Part shown: positions 43,622 to 52,114 of the stretch, piece after piece
Layout: the number at the start of each line of letters is the position of its first letter
Position numbering within the stretch: the first letter of the stretch is position 1
Source: Coxiellaceae bacterium
Lineage (GTDB): Bacteria > Pseudomonadota > Gammaproteobacteria > Coxiellales > Coxiellaceae
Reading direction: 5' to 3'
Length of the DNA stretch: 64,000 bases
Assembly (NCBI GenBank): GCA_029212925.1
Contig: JARGOB010000005.1
Coordinates: 31,663 to 95,662 of the forward strand
Made by a program: the position numbers and the translations under genes
Notes under the pieces: generated by a model
Told to the model about the DNA's origin: nothing
Database searches by the model: none
Seen by the model: only the letters and a program-made list of their open reading frames with translations

Positions 43622-44778
43622 GATTGAATCAAATTGCAGAAATCGGCTTAACTCAACTCGACAGCACGCAATTTCATGTGAGTGAAGATACAAAAAAACC
43701 GGATGCGATTGTGTTGCGATCACACAAAATGCATGACATGGATGTGCCCACCTCCGTTAATGTGATTGCTCGTGCTGGCGCTGGTGTCAACAATATTCCG
43801 ATTGAAAAAATGACAGACCTTGGCATACCGGTTTTAAATACACCGGGCGCCAATGCCAATGCGGTAAAAGAGCTGGTGTTAACCGGCATGTTTTTAGCTT
43901 GTCGTCATATCTGCCAGGCCTGGGACTTTGCCAATCAATTAAAACCTGACAATAACGAACAACTCAATAAAACCGTTGAAGCCAGCAAAAAACAATTTGC
44001 TGGATTTGAATTACCTGGCCGCACTTTAGGCTTGATTGGTTTAGGTAATATCGGTGTTAAAGTGGCCAACGCGGCATTAGCTTTAGGCATGAATGTGATT
44101 GGTTATGACCCTTCAATTTCAGTGAAACACGCATGGCAAATGTCATCCGATGTTGAACAAGCCGAAAACATTGACGACGTGATTAAACGCAGTGATTTTA
44201 TCAGCGTGCATGTACCATTGAACGAACATACCAAAGGCTTAATTAACGAAATTAATATCGCGTCAATGAAAGATGGTGTCGTGCTATTAAACTTTGCACG
44301 CGATGGCATTATCGATATGGATGGCTTAGTCAAAGCGTTAGAATCTGGTAAGGTCGCCAGCTATGTGACTGACTTTCCGAATATGGCATTAAAACCATTC
44401 AAACAAGTGATTTGTTTGCCACACCTGGGCGCCTCTACCAGAGAAGCTGAAGAGAACTGCGCCGTAATGGCAATGAAACAAATCCGTCGCTTCTTAGAAG
44501 AAGGCACGATAAAAAATTCGGTTAACTTTCCAAATGTATCACTGCCGATGACCGATCACCCTCGCATCTCTATCGTTAACCGTAACGTACCGAATATGGT
44601 GGCACAAATTACCACAACACTTTCTGATGCTAACATTAATATTATCGATCTACTGAATAAATCACGTGATGATATTGCGTATAACTTGCTGGATATTAAT
44701 GTGATGCCTTCTGATGAAATCATGAAAAAGCTTGAACAGATTGAAGGCGTGATTAAGGTGCGACAGATCGGCAAGTAA
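43606..44778 (+). CDS. serA: D-3-phosphoglycerate dehydrogenase
   Basis: 390 residues. The NAD-binding Rossmann motif is TLGLIGLGNIGVKVANAALALGM. Catalytic Arg is in NFARDGIID, the Glu region is around ALESGKVASYVTDFP, and His is in CLPHLGAST. A C-terminal ACT domain (RISIVNRNVPNMVAQITTTLSDANINI) indicates serine feedback control. Size is close to the short SerA type (~390-410). First step of serine synthesis. GAGGA lies ahead of the ATG within rdgB. Confidence 0.93.
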   Translation: MYQILRLNQIAEIGLTQLDSTQFHVSEDTKKPDAIVLRSHKMHDMDVPTSVNVIARAGAGVNNIPIEKMTDLGIPVLNTPGANANAVKELVLTGMFLACRHICQAWDFANQLKPDNNEQLNKTVEASKKQFAGFELPGRTLGLIGLGNIGVKVANAALALGMNVIGYDPSISVKHAWQMSSDVEQAENIDDVIKRSDFISVHVPLNEHTKGLINEINIASMKDGVVLLNFARDGIIDMDGLVKALESGKVASYVTDFPNMALKPFKQVICLPHLGASTREAEENCAVMAMKQIRRFLEEGTIKNSVNFPNVSLPMTDHPRISIVNRNVPNMVAQITTTLSDANINIIDLLNKSRDDIAYNLLDINVMPSDEIMKKLEQIEGVIKVRQIGK

Positions 44779-44788
44779 CGCATCATAC

Positions 44789-44813
44789 CCCCAATACATC
44801 ATAGTAATTGGGG
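44789..44813 (+). terminator. Possible stem-loop after serA
   Basis: CCCCAAT (44789-44795) pairs with ATTGGGG (44807-44813). There is no T run after it on the plus strand. It overlaps the end of the ATPase remnant. Confidence 0.35.
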
Positions 44814-45177
44814 ATATAAATCAAAAACAGCCTGCCACCCTAGCACATGAGCAACACTGCGTTGTTGGGATTCATCACCGGCATAGACCAGCCATGCTTC
44901 TGACTGATTTTTATTAAGTGCTTGCCAATATTTCAGCCCTTTAAAATAATCAGCATTAATGGTCGATCCTGATTTGACTTCTATTGGAATTAATTGATCG
45001 CCGCGATCAACAATCACATCAACCTCGTTACCATGATTGTCACGCCAAAAATATAAATTTGTTTGAATATAAGAACACAACTCAGGACAATGCTGGATTT
45101 CATCAAGCACAGCGCCATCAGGAAATTGTGCTAAAAATCGACGTGGATCATCTTGTGCAAATTGCCAATTTACACAG
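44799..45177 (-). pseudogene. AAA/DUF4143 ATPase remnant with an internal deletion
   Basis: Reading in one frame, the segment upstream of the first start codon gives NWQFAQDDPRRFLAQFPDGA, then VLDEIQHCPELCSYIQT, i.e. the Walker-B region of an AAA_14 ATPase. It jumps directly to NLYFWRDNHGNEVDVIVDRG and PIEVKSGSTI, the DUF4143 nuclease-like end. The P-loop and roughly 200-250 middle residues are missing, against a complete homolog of 397 residues at 35095. The open part is 103 codons (44799-45110) and is unlikely to be functional. Confidence 0.85.
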
Positions 45178-45254
45178 TTTTATACCTGGGCTTGCATAGC
45201 TATTAGCAGGTGGTTTATGCTCACTCTCATCAAACACACCGTCATGAGGGAATT

Positions 45255-45917
45255 ATGAAAACACTTTACAGGATGTTACTGGGTTTATTATTGATCATTA
45301 CCACTTCATCACTGCTTGCAGCAACTACCGGTAAGGTTCGAACCACGCCATTAAAAGGCACGGTTGCGTTGACATTCGATGACGGTCCATCGCCCGTGTA
45401 TACACCACAAGTGCTAGCCATACTCAAACGCTATGGCATACATGCCACCTTTTTTGTTGTCGCCGGCAATGCCAAGCGCCACCCTGAAATGATCAAAGCC
45501 ATTTTGGCTGATGGCAATAACATCGCTAACCACAGCATGACCCACCCCAAACTCACCCGCCTATCGGGTAAACGGCTGCAATGGGAAATTGGTGGCGCCA
45601 AAAAAGTAATCACTAAATTAGTTGGCAAACCACCCGCTTGTTTACGCCCACCGTTTGGCCTCACCAATGCACGCGTAAAATCTGTTATCGAAAAAAATGG
45701 CATGATCCAAGTGCCGATTGGTTACAATTCATACGACTATGCACGCCCGGGCGTGAAAAAATTAATCCATAACGTCGTTAGCCGCGCCCATCCTGGCATG
45801 GTAGTACTGCTGCATGATGGCTATAAAAATAAACAACAAACTGTCGACGCCCTGCCCGGCATTATCGAAGGCATTAAAAAGAAGGGCTTAGGCTTTAGCA
45901 TGATCTGCTTAAATTGA
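45255..45917 (+). CDS. Secreted polysaccharide deacetylase (NodB domain)
   Basis: 220 residues from ATG 45255 (GAGGGA ahead). Signal peptide LLGLLLIITTSSLLAA. Carbohydrate esterase 4 motifs in order: TFDDGPSPVYT (catalytic Asp-Asp), HSMTHPKLT (metal His-x4-His type), LRPPFG, and VVLLHDG near the C-terminus. It probably removes acetyl groups from peptidoglycan or another polysaccharide in the periplasm or outside. Single gene; substrate unknown. Confidence 0.93.
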   Translation: MKTLYRMLLGLLLIITTSSLLAATTGKVRTTPLKGTVALTFDDGPSPVYTPQVLAILKRYGIHATFFVVAGNAKRHPEMIKAILADGNNIANHSMTHPKLTRLSGKRLQWEIGGAKKVITKLVGKPPACLRPPFGLTNARVKSVIEKNGMIQVPIGYNSYDYARPGVKKLIHNVVSRAHPGMVVLLHDGYKNKQQTVDALPGIIEGIKKKGLGFSMICLN

Positions 45918-45925
45918 GACGTGGT

Positions 45926-45975
45926 GATTTAACACTGCCTTAATGATTTTTGCCTATTCATTTTTATGAGGAAAC
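45926..45975 (+). repeat. Repeated leader of the AP2 genes, copy 1
   Basis: TTTAACACTGCCTTAATGAT and TTTTGCCTATTCATTTTT, about 91 bases before the first AP2 gene. Copies 2 and 3 precede the other two genes at the same distance. ATGA...TTCAT can form a small hairpin followed by T. Confidence 0.75.
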
Positions 45976-46016
45976 GTATAATTCCCATAACTATAATAAA
46001 TGAATTGGTATGAATC

Positions 46017-46526
46017 ATGCGAAAAAGTATAACACCTGAAGAAGCGGCAGCAAACGCCTTACTTGCTATGAGCCAGGGCATGAACCTACAACTACCCGCA
46101 AGACAGCCAAGCTTTGATCCCACTCACGCAGCAACCCCTGGCAGAGCAGGCTTTTTTACTCACCCAAAACGTAGAAAACCAGCAAAAACACCTCGCTCAA
46201 CGATTACCGGGGTATCCTGGAGTAACTACAACAAAAAATGGCGCACCACCATAGGGCGTTCAACAATGAGATGCTCACTGGGCTATCATGAAACCGAAGA
46301 AGAAGCAGCCAATATGTTATTGAGCGTGCTTAATGCATTACTGGCACGTAATGCAACCAGCAGCGACCCCATCGTGGCCATGTACAAAAAAAGTGTAGAG
46401 CGACAGGCCACTGCAAAAAAAGTACAAATAACGCGCTCCTACTTAACTACAAAAATTGAAATACTACAGAAGGAACTTGATAGCTTAACAGCATCAAAAC
46501 AATGCAGCTGTAAACTTAAGTTTTAG
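46017..46526 (+). CDS. AP2-domain-like protein 1
   Basis: 169 residues. N-terminal helix (ITPEEAAANALLAMSQG) and a Pro/Arg-rich linker with FTHPKRRKPAKTPRS. The AP2-like core is ITGVSWSNYNKKWRTTIGRSTMRCSLGYHETEEEAANMLLSVLNAL: three strands with the W-x-x-x-I and LG(Y/F)xxTEEEAA pattern of AP2/ERF domains. The C-terminus is helical. There is no HNH nuclease, the usual partner of bacterial AP2 domains. It aligns with the next two proteins. Probably DNA-binding; target unknown. Confidence 0.72.
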   Translation: MRKSITPEEAAANALLAMSQGMNLQLPARQPSFDPTHAATPGRAGFFTHPKRRKPAKTPRSTITGVSWSNYNKKWRTTIGRSTMRCSLGYHETEEEAANMLLSVLNALLARNATSSDPIVAMYKKSVERQATAKKVQITRSYLTTKIEILQKELDSLTASKQCSCKLKF

Positions 46527-46569
46527 ACTTAACCCTGCCGTAATGGCCCCTGTGTATTTATTTTTATGC
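46525..46569 (+). repeat. Repeated leader of the AP2 genes, copy 2
   Basis: AGACTTAACCCTGCCGTAAT and TTTATTTTTATGCAAATC; diverged relative of copies 1 and 3. Confidence 0.65.
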
Positions 46570-46615
46570 AAATCAATTATTATACAAACCTTGAGTAAAT
46601 AGTGAGAAAAATATA

Positions 46616-47101
46616 ATGAGACGGCATACTCCAGATGAAGAAAAAGCAGCAGACGCCTTATTGACATTGAACGAGGGGCAAAGGCCACCTGTACAGCACC
46701 CAGGATGGAGCTATACTCGCCGAACAGCGCCTAGCATATTTGCCGCTCGACAACCCAGCCAACCAACCAAAACAACCTCACCAGATATTACCTATGTATG
46801 CTTTCATAAAGACAGCAGAAAATGGAATGTAGGCATAAGGCTTGGTAAGCGGAAACATAGCTTAGGCTATTTTAACTCACAAGAAAAAGCAGGCAGGCAT
46901 TTACTTGATGTGCTTAAAACATTAAGACATCCAGCAGAAAATCTCACAGAAGCAGCGCTAAAATACGCAATTAAAATAACGAGCATCGTCACTATAACTT
47001 CTCGCGACAAGCTGGATGAGAAAATAGCAACACTAGAGATCGAGCTTCACTACATCGCCGCACAAGAAGAACGCACCCATAGATCTGGGGTTTTGATTTA
47101 A
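46616..47101 (+). CDS. AP2-domain-like protein 2
   Basis: 161 residues. Same plan as protein 1: TPDEEKAADALLTLNEGQ, then QHPGWSYTRRTAPSIF, and the AP2-like core ITYVCFHKDSRKWNVGIRLGKRKHSLGYFNSQEKAGRHLLDVLKTL, and a C-terminal helix pair (ITSIVTITSRDKLDEKIATLEIELHYIAAQEE). This is the most AP2-like of the three at the RKWNVGIR and SLGYF words. AUG context: GTGAGAAAAATATA, a weak ribosome site shared with copy 3. Confidence 0.72.
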   Translation: MRRHTPDEEKAADALLTLNEGQRPPVQHPGWSYTRRTAPSIFAARQPSQPTKTTSPDITYVCFHKDSRKWNVGIRLGKRKHSLGYFNSQEKAGRHLLDVLKTLRHPAENLTEAALKYAIKITSIVTITSRDKLDEKIATLEIELHYIAAQEERTHRSGVLI

Positions 47102-47141
47102 TTCTGCCTTAATGAATTTTGCCTATTCATTCTTTTGCGGA
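47092..47141 (+). repeat. Repeated leader of the AP2 genes, copy 3
   Basis: TTTGATTTAATTCTGCCTTA then ATGAATTTTGCCTATTCATTC; the ATGAAT/ATTCAT arms are perfect here. Confidence 0.75.
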
Positions 47142-47184
47142 CTATATATTATCCAAATCATAAAAACATAGTGAGAGAGCTATA

Positions 47185-47697
47185 ATGAGACCAGTTGATG
47201 ATAAAGACATAAAAGAAGCAGCAAGTACCCTATGTGCAATGATGCAAAAACAGCCATTACAAGCACCGCACCCAGGATGGGGCTTTACTCACCTACCAAT
47301 ACCCAGCATATTAGATCACACTCGCGAGGCAAGACGGGCAAGCCTCTTTGCTCACCCAAAACCCCGCAGAACATCCGATATACCTCAATCACATATTACC
47401 GGGGTAAGCTTTCATCGCTCCAATCAAAAATGGGCCGTGCAGATAAGAATTAATGGCCATAGAGCCAACCTAGGCTATCATGACACCCCAATCCAAGCAG
47501 GCAGTCTGCTACTGGATGTACTTAACACATTAAGCGGTGTGCCAAACAACAATAAACAAGCTTACAATTACGCATGCGAAATAAATAAAAAAACCACAAT
47601 CCATCCTGACGATCTAGCCAAGAGAACAGCAAGACTACATAAAGAACTTAGCGCCTTAGCAGCACCAGAAAGAAGTCACTATAAACCTGGGTTTTAG
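47185..47697 (+). CDS. AP2-domain-like protein 3
   Basis: 170 residues. Leader AAGTGAGAGAGC before the ATG. N-terminal DDKDIKEAASTLCAMMQKQPL, then APHPGWGFTHLPIPSIL and FAHPKPRRTSD like protein 1, and the core ITGVSFHRSNQKWAVQIRINGHRANLGYHDTPIQAGSLLLDVLNTL. It combines features of proteins 1 and 2, which suggests that they arose by local duplication. It ends 44 bases before the carbonic anhydrase gene. Confidence 0.72.
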   Translation: MRPVDDKDIKEAASTLCAMMQKQPLQAPHPGWGFTHLPIPSILDHTREARRASLFAHPKPRRTSDIPQSHITGVSFHRSNQKWAVQIRINGHRANLGYHDTPIQAGSLLLDVLNTLSGVPNNNKQAYNYACEINKKTTIHPDDLAKRTARLHKELSALAAPERSHYKPGF

Positions 47698-47704
47698 TTT
47701 GTGA

Positions 47705-47710
47705 TATAAT
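47705..47710 (+). promoter_or_regulatory. -10 box of the carbonic anhydrase gene
   Basis: TATAAT 31 bases before the ATG, with AAAAGGA as ribosome site between. Confidence 0.5.
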
Positions 47711-47741
47711 TACACTATCACGATATCAAAAGGACTGAATC

Positions 47742-48569
47742 ATGAAACACACCCCCCAGTTTATCAAGCTTGGCCTTTACATCAGCGCGTTAACCATTAG
47801 CGCACCACTACTTGCTGACACGGCAGCCACTGCCAATACCTCCGCAACAGCAGCGACAAACACTACAACAGCGCCTACCGCAAAACCCGCTGCTCAAAAA
47901 ACCTGGAGCCATAAAGACGCAAATAGCTGGGGTGACACTTATGACGAATGCGCGCCTGGCGGCAACCAATCGCCGATTGATATCAAACAACACAATGTCA
48001 CTGATATGAGCATGCAACAAATAACACCGGTACTCAAAGGCAAGCCATTAAACATCACCAATAACGGCCACACCATCCAGGTTAATTATGCCGACAATGG
48101 CAAAGATTATTTTATGATTGATAATCGCCAGTATGAACTGCGCCAAATTCACTTTCACACTCCCAGCGAAAACAAATTGCACGGCGTACAATATCCTTTA
48201 GAAGCACACTTTGTAACTGAAGACACACACGACAAACAATTTGCAGTTGTCGCGGTATTTTTCAAACCTGCTCGCCGCAACAACCCAGCGATTAAAGCGT
48301 TATGGAAATATTTACCCACCAAGGCAGGTCAAACCAACTCTTTACAAAATCACCTGATTTTTATGAGCCAAATGCTACCAAAGAATCTGAGCTTCTATCA
48401 CTTCGAAGGTTCACTCACAACACCACCCTGTACCAAAGGCATTCAGTGGTATGTGTTAAAAACACCGGTCGATATCACCAACCCAGCGATTCGTGATTTT
48501 AAACGCTTATATAAAAATAATGCGCGACCAATCCAACACAATAATGAACGTGCTATTTATGATAGCTAG
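47742..48569 (+). CDS. Periplasmic alpha-carbonic anhydrase
   Basis: 275 residues. Signal peptide (LGLYISALTISAPLLA), then a Thr/Ala-rich linker to ~52. The alpha-CA core has QSPIDI, the zinc ligands in QIHFHTPSEN (His137, His139) and EAHFV (His156), and the C-terminal SLTTPPCTKGIQW. Cys70 and the Cys in TTPPC probably form the usual disulfide. It interconverts CO2 and bicarbonate in the periplasm. Confidence 0.96.
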   Translation: MKHTPQFIKLGLYISALTISAPLLADTAATANTSATAATNTTTAPTAKPAAQKTWSHKDANSWGDTYDECAPGGNQSPIDIKQHNVTDMSMQQITPVLKGKPLNITNNGHTIQVNYADNGKDYFMIDNRQYELRQIHFHTPSENKLHGVQYPLEAHFVTEDTHDKQFAVVAVFFKPARRNNPAIKALWKYLPTKAGQTNSLQNHLIFMSQMLPKNLSFYHFEGSLTTPPCTKGIQWYVLKTPVDITNPAIRDFKRLYKNNARPIQHNNERAIYDS

Positions 48570-48882
48570 CTAATCTAGCAGCCACATAGCGATTAAGAGA
48601 CACTTTAGCTTCTAATGCTTCTATCGCTAATTCTCTATGTAAATTTGGCGGAATACGAACAACAAATTTACCACTAAATTTTTTAGTTGCTATCGGCTCA
48701 GGAATGACTTCACCTTGTTTTTTCATGTCCTTAACAATATCACTTACACATTTCCTGATACCCTTAAAGGCACCATCTTGTGTTTTACATAACCAGCTGA
48801 CACTAGGAAACTCTGCACATAAACCAACAAACTCACCATCATCATCGGACCATGTTACTCGATAGCTATATTTATCAATCAT
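48553..48882 (-). CDS. hicB: HicB-type antitoxin
   Basis: 109 residues. The N-terminal partial-RNase-H-like fold (YSYRVTWSDDDGEFVGLCAEFPSVS) and a C-terminal ribbon-helix-helix segment (KFVVRIPPNLHRELAIEALEAKVSLNRYVAARLA) give the standard HicB layout. It should bind HicA and repress its own operon. The ATG overlaps the hicA stop as ATGA. The 3' end overlaps the carbonic anhydrase gene on the other strand by 17 bases. Confidence 0.85.
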   Translation of the reverse strand: MIDKYSYRVTWSDDDGEFVGLCAEFPSVSWLCKTQDGAFKGIRKCVSDIVKDMKKQGEVIPEPIATKKFSGKFVVRIPPNLHRELAIEALEAKVSLNRYVAARLASYHK

Positions 48883-49133
48883 TGTTTCGCTCCCATTAAT
48901 TTATCGATCGCAGCCAGGGCCTGCTTTACTTGATAGGCCTTAGCTTTACCCTTACTGTTCTGAATATTCACCCTTGGATCTCCTGGCCAAGGTGTTTTAT
49001 ATACCATATGACTACTACCTTGCTGTCTTGCTAAACCAAAATAATAATCACATACTTTTACTAAATCAGAAAAACGCACGCCTTTTGGATTCCTCTTCAT
49101 ATTATCGAGGATATTACCCAAACCCTTGCTCAC
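48879..49133 (-). CDS. hicA: HicA-type mRNA interferase toxin
   Basis: 84 residues. Double-stranded-RNA-binding-like fold with the catalytic His in RQQGSSHMVYKTPWPGDPRV, after the VRFSDLVKVCDYY start helix and before the C-terminal KAYQVKQALAAIDKL helix. It is about 20 residues longer than E. coli HicA. Toxin first, antitoxin second, as usual for hicAB. Confidence 0.85.
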   Translation of the reverse strand: MSKGLGNILDNMKRNPKGVRFSDLVKVCDYYFGLARQQGSSHMVYKTPWPGDPRVNIQNSKGKAKAYQVKQALAAIDKLMGAKQ

Positions 49134-49166
49134 GTCAAAACTCCTATTTTCTATGATTCAGTATAG

Positions 49167-49180
49167 TATCAATATTGATA
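49167..49180. promoter_or_regulatory. Perfect palindrome upstream of hicA (candidate HicB operator)
   Basis: TATCAATATTGATA, 34 bases upstream of hicA, adjacent to a TATAGT -10-like word. Ribbon-helix-helix antitoxins commonly bind such sites. Confidence 0.5.
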
Positions 49181-49253
49181 TCATTCTTCAACAGCAACTT
49201 GACAATTCACAAGACTATAAGTACCCTTGCCTAGGGTACACTGAGGAAAAAAC

Positions 49254-49568
49254 ATGACTACCAAGAAAGCTAAAAAAAGCCTGCAATTACTGGAAAAAAT
49301 TTCAGGTAAGAAACTAACGCTAGCCAATTTATTATGGTCTATCCGTGTCGGTGATGAGCTTAGTCAAGCAGCATTTGCAAAATTGTTAGGGGTTTCACGC
49401 CAATTTGTCTGCGATGTTGAACACAACCGTCGCTGGCTAAGCCCCGCCATGGCGGCAAAATTTGCCAAATTATTAAAACAATCTGAAAAACAATTTATTC
49501 GCCTGGCATTACAAGACACACTGGATAGAGCCGGCCTGCCATTTCAAGTAGATCTTCACGCAGCTTAA
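49254..49568 (+). CDS. XRE/Cro-type HTH regulator
   Basis: 104 residues. HTH region: SQAAFAKLLGVSRQFVCDVEHNRRWLSPAMAAKFAKLL, with a basic N-terminal tail. TGAGGAAA lies ahead of the ATG. It is divergent from hicAB and could be an antitoxin-type or control regulator of that module, but no toxin of its own is adjacent. The C-terminal part (LDRAGLPFQVDLHAA) is short. Confidence 0.85.
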   Translation: MTTKKAKKSLQLLEKISGKKLTLANLLWSIRVGDELSQAAFAKLLGVSRQFVCDVEHNRRWLSPAMAAKFAKLLKQSEKQFIRLALQDTLDRAGLPFQVDLHAA

Positions 49569-49573
49569 ACGCA

Positions 49574-51910
49574 TTACATAACATTGCAACCGCCACCGCC
49601 AGCACCGCCATTGTATCCCTTCCACTTATCACGCTCTGCTTTTTCACGCGCAGCGGCGGCTTTTTCAACAGCCCTTGCTTCTGCCACTTGCACCTTAAGG
49701 CTCTTCGTAGCAGGCTTATGCATTCTCACTGCCGTAGTCGCTGCCACCGTCGGCGGCGGGCATGCACGTGCACGCGGCACTTCAGCCGGCGGTCGCTCGT
49801 AAACAGCACCACCAGCAATAATGCCATCCGGATCAATCACCGGAACACCTTTCTTGGTAGGTATTAAGCTAACCCCAAAAATATCAGACACCTGATCCGC
49901 TGCTGCCAATACACGCTGCGGACTATTATCTTTATCAGCTCGAACCACAATAGCAATTTCATCAAATGCACACGGATGTGCATCAATCTGCGCTTTATAA
50001 GCATCAGACATTGCCTTTGCACCTTGCTTAATATTCAAACCATGATTACCGGTCGATGCAACCGGGGAAGCAAACTTACGAAATAATCGCAAGCGCGCCA
50101 TTTCCATTAAACGAAACTGAGTGCGCTGATAAAAAGTCGCATCATCTCCAGCAAATGTTTTGCCATGAAATTTCGGTGGAAACTCTGACAACAATAGCGA
50201 ATCATCCTGGCCTGCTTGTTGCAAGCGAAATGCCATCATATCACCTTGCTGATAACACGACTGGTCATTGGTTTTAAAAGCCTGCTTCTCAATAGCCGTT
50301 ATAGCCGCCTTATCCTCAACCGACAGCGTATCTCTTGTCGCTTTAGCCACGCCACTTAATCGATTCTGCCTTATCCGTTTTTCGATACCAAACGGCAGCG
50401 GAAATTTACCACCTTGTGGATCAGTACCCGTTTCATTGACTAAATTTACTGTCGCTACACCAGGTCGCTTAACGTAATCTGCCATATCGCCTTGCACCAC
50501 AGAAATTTTTATCGGATGCGTTTGTGTCACGCCATGCTCATCTGTGTATTCCGTATAATAAATAGCGGTATAGGCCACATCCCCCTGACTTGCTAATTCA
50601 CCCACATTGTCTTCATCGGCAATGACATCTACAGCCAAATCTGGAGCGGAAGCTACTTCATAGGGTTTGAAATCGTCTGCTGCCTCATAACGAGGAGGCG
50701 CAACAGGAACAGCCACATCACGACGAGCTGGAGCCAACGCGGTTTCTGCAGCTTTTTCACGACGTAAATCCTCAAGCAAGCTATTCAATTGGGCTGGCAC
50801 AGTACGATAAAAAGCTTGCTCGATTGGTGTGCCTGGAATATTAGCCAATCCACGAAGCACCGCCTGCACATCGGCAAGACCCTCAACGGGTAAAGCATTT
50901 AATGCCTTTAACATCGCTTTCAAACGTACTGAAACTTCTGCGGCAGACTCCGTACCATTCCACTTAATATGGGGGCGTTCCGCCTCAGCCGCACCAACAC
51001 GAGACAGCGTTACCGCCCTAGGCTGACGCATATTCAACGCAATACACAGCGCGTCTAAAACATTTCGCACATGTGCTTTCATGCGGCTGCCCGCTAACGC
51101 ACGCAAAGCCGTCTTTAACTGCATCATCGCACTGGTCAAATCACGCGTATGCACAGCGATTTCTTCCTGCTTATACAGATCCGGACCCTTTGCAATAGTA
51201 ATCACTTCTTTAACAAGCGGCTTAGCTGAAGTCGGTTTTGGACCTGTCACACCGGCACCTGCCGTTGACGCACCAGCTGCTGCGGCTGGTGGTTCGCCAA
51301 GAAATATACTGCTTTCCAGCATAAAGCCTTGGCCGCCGTCACTGTTAGTGATATGAAATTTTGCATTAAACTCACGCTCTACCGCTTCGATATACGCTTC
51401 TTTTCCAGCTGGCACGTGGATACGTATCGGTAACCAATATTCAAGGCTGCCACCCGCATAGGGTGAAGGATATTGGGGTTTAGAAAGCAACGCCTGATAA
51501 AACTCTACCACTCTGCGAGCAAAGGTAGCAGGATCACACTTATTCAAATGTCTAAAATCAAATACGCGGTTATAACCACCTGCGTGGCGAATCAAATCAA
51601 TGATGCGATGATCGGCCAACTGCGAGCAGTCAACACGCTTCACACCACACCATGCCATTTTACCGCGATCCAACACCTCATGGATGTTGCTTTGATAAGC
51701 CGTATGGTAATGATAACGTTCTTGCAGTGGATGAACATAAAACAATTGCTTGGCATCTTTAAACTTACCGACAAACAGCTCAATACGGGTACCTTTAGCT
51801 GGAGCTCGCGTCACCCGATAACTGGCATGATCAACAGTGTACTCACTCCAATTGCGACCCGCCGCTGCTGGATTAATATAACCCACTGAAATTCTTTTCT
51901 TTCTGCTCAT
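49574..51910 (-). CDS. Large orphan protein ending in a CaaX box (putative host-targeted effector)
   Basis: 778 residues, no signal peptide. The last four residues are Cys-Asn-Val-Met, after a Gly-rich linker (GYNGGAGGGG) and a charged helix (AVEKAAAAREKAERDKWK). This is a canonical farnesylation CaaX box (X = Met). The N-terminal ~240 residues form a soluble domain (RIELFVGKFKDAKQLFYVHPLQERYHYHTAYQ, DLIRHAGGYNRVFDFRHLNKCDP). An Ala-rich linker and a helical part follow. From ~470 a region with HPIKISVVQGDMADYV and VATVNLVNETG vaguely recalls macro-domain strands; this is weak. Prenylation and effector function are inference. Confidence 0.78.
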   Translation of the reverse strand: MSRKKRISVGYINPAAAGRNWSEYTVDHASYRVTRAPAKGTRIELFVGKFKDAKQLFYVHPLQERYHYHTAYQSNIHEVLDRGKMAWCGVKRVDCSQLADHRIIDLIRHAGGYNRVFDFRHLNKCDPATFARRVVEFYQALLSKPQYPSPYAGGSLEYWLPIRIHVPAGKEAYIEAVEREFNAKFHITNSDGGQGFMLESSIFLGEPPAAAAGASTAGAGVTGPKPTSAKPLVKEVITIAKGPDLYKQEEIAVHTRDLTSAMMQLKTALRALAGSRMKAHVRNVLDALCIALNMRQPRAVTLSRVGAAEAERPHIKWNGTESAAEVSVRLKAMLKALNALPVEGLADVQAVLRGLANIPGTPIEQAFYRTVPAQLNSLLEDLRREKAAETALAPARRDVAVPVAPPRYEAADDFKPYEVASAPDLAVDVIADEDNVGELASQGDVAYTAIYYTEYTDEHGVTQTHPIKISVVQGDMADYVKRPGVATVNLVNETGTDPQGGKFPLPFGIEKRIRQNRLSGVAKATRDTLSVEDKAAITAIEKQAFKTNDQSCYQQGDMMAFRLQQAGQDDSLLLSEFPPKFHGKTFAGDDATFYQRTQFRLMEMARLRLFRKFASPVASTGNHGLNIKQGAKAMSDAYKAQIDAHPCAFDEIAIVVRADKDNSPQRVLAAADQVSDIFGVSLIPTKKGVPVIDPDGIIAGGAVYERPPAEVPRARACPPPTVAATTAVRMHKPATKSLKVQVAEARAVEKAAAAREKAERDKWKGYNGGAGGGGCNVM

Positions 51911-52021
51911 ATCGCTACTACCCCACCCTGACTCAATAAATTTGTGTCATAGGTTATCATATGTATAACTATTGCTCTAGTAATTAGTGAGGCGCTATTG
52001 ATCGTTAAAGAAAATAAAGAT

Positions 52022-52050
52022 CTGGATACCGGCTCGGGGGCCGGCATGCC
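52022..52050. repeat. Short palindromic repeat unit
   Basis: CTGGATACCGGCTCGGGGGCCGGCATGCC; CCGGC arms. It lies upstream of dsbD. Confidence 0.6.
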
Positions 52051-52114
52051 CCTTCGAGACAACCGCTTCGCGGTTTCCTCAGGGCAAACGGAGGAAAGAT
52101 TCGGGCATAACTGA

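Noticed and set aside
49574..51910. Macro (ADP-ribose-binding) domain near residue 470
   Set aside because: Only VVQGDM and VNLVNETG recall the family; the Gly-rich ligand loops are not clear, so it is not called.
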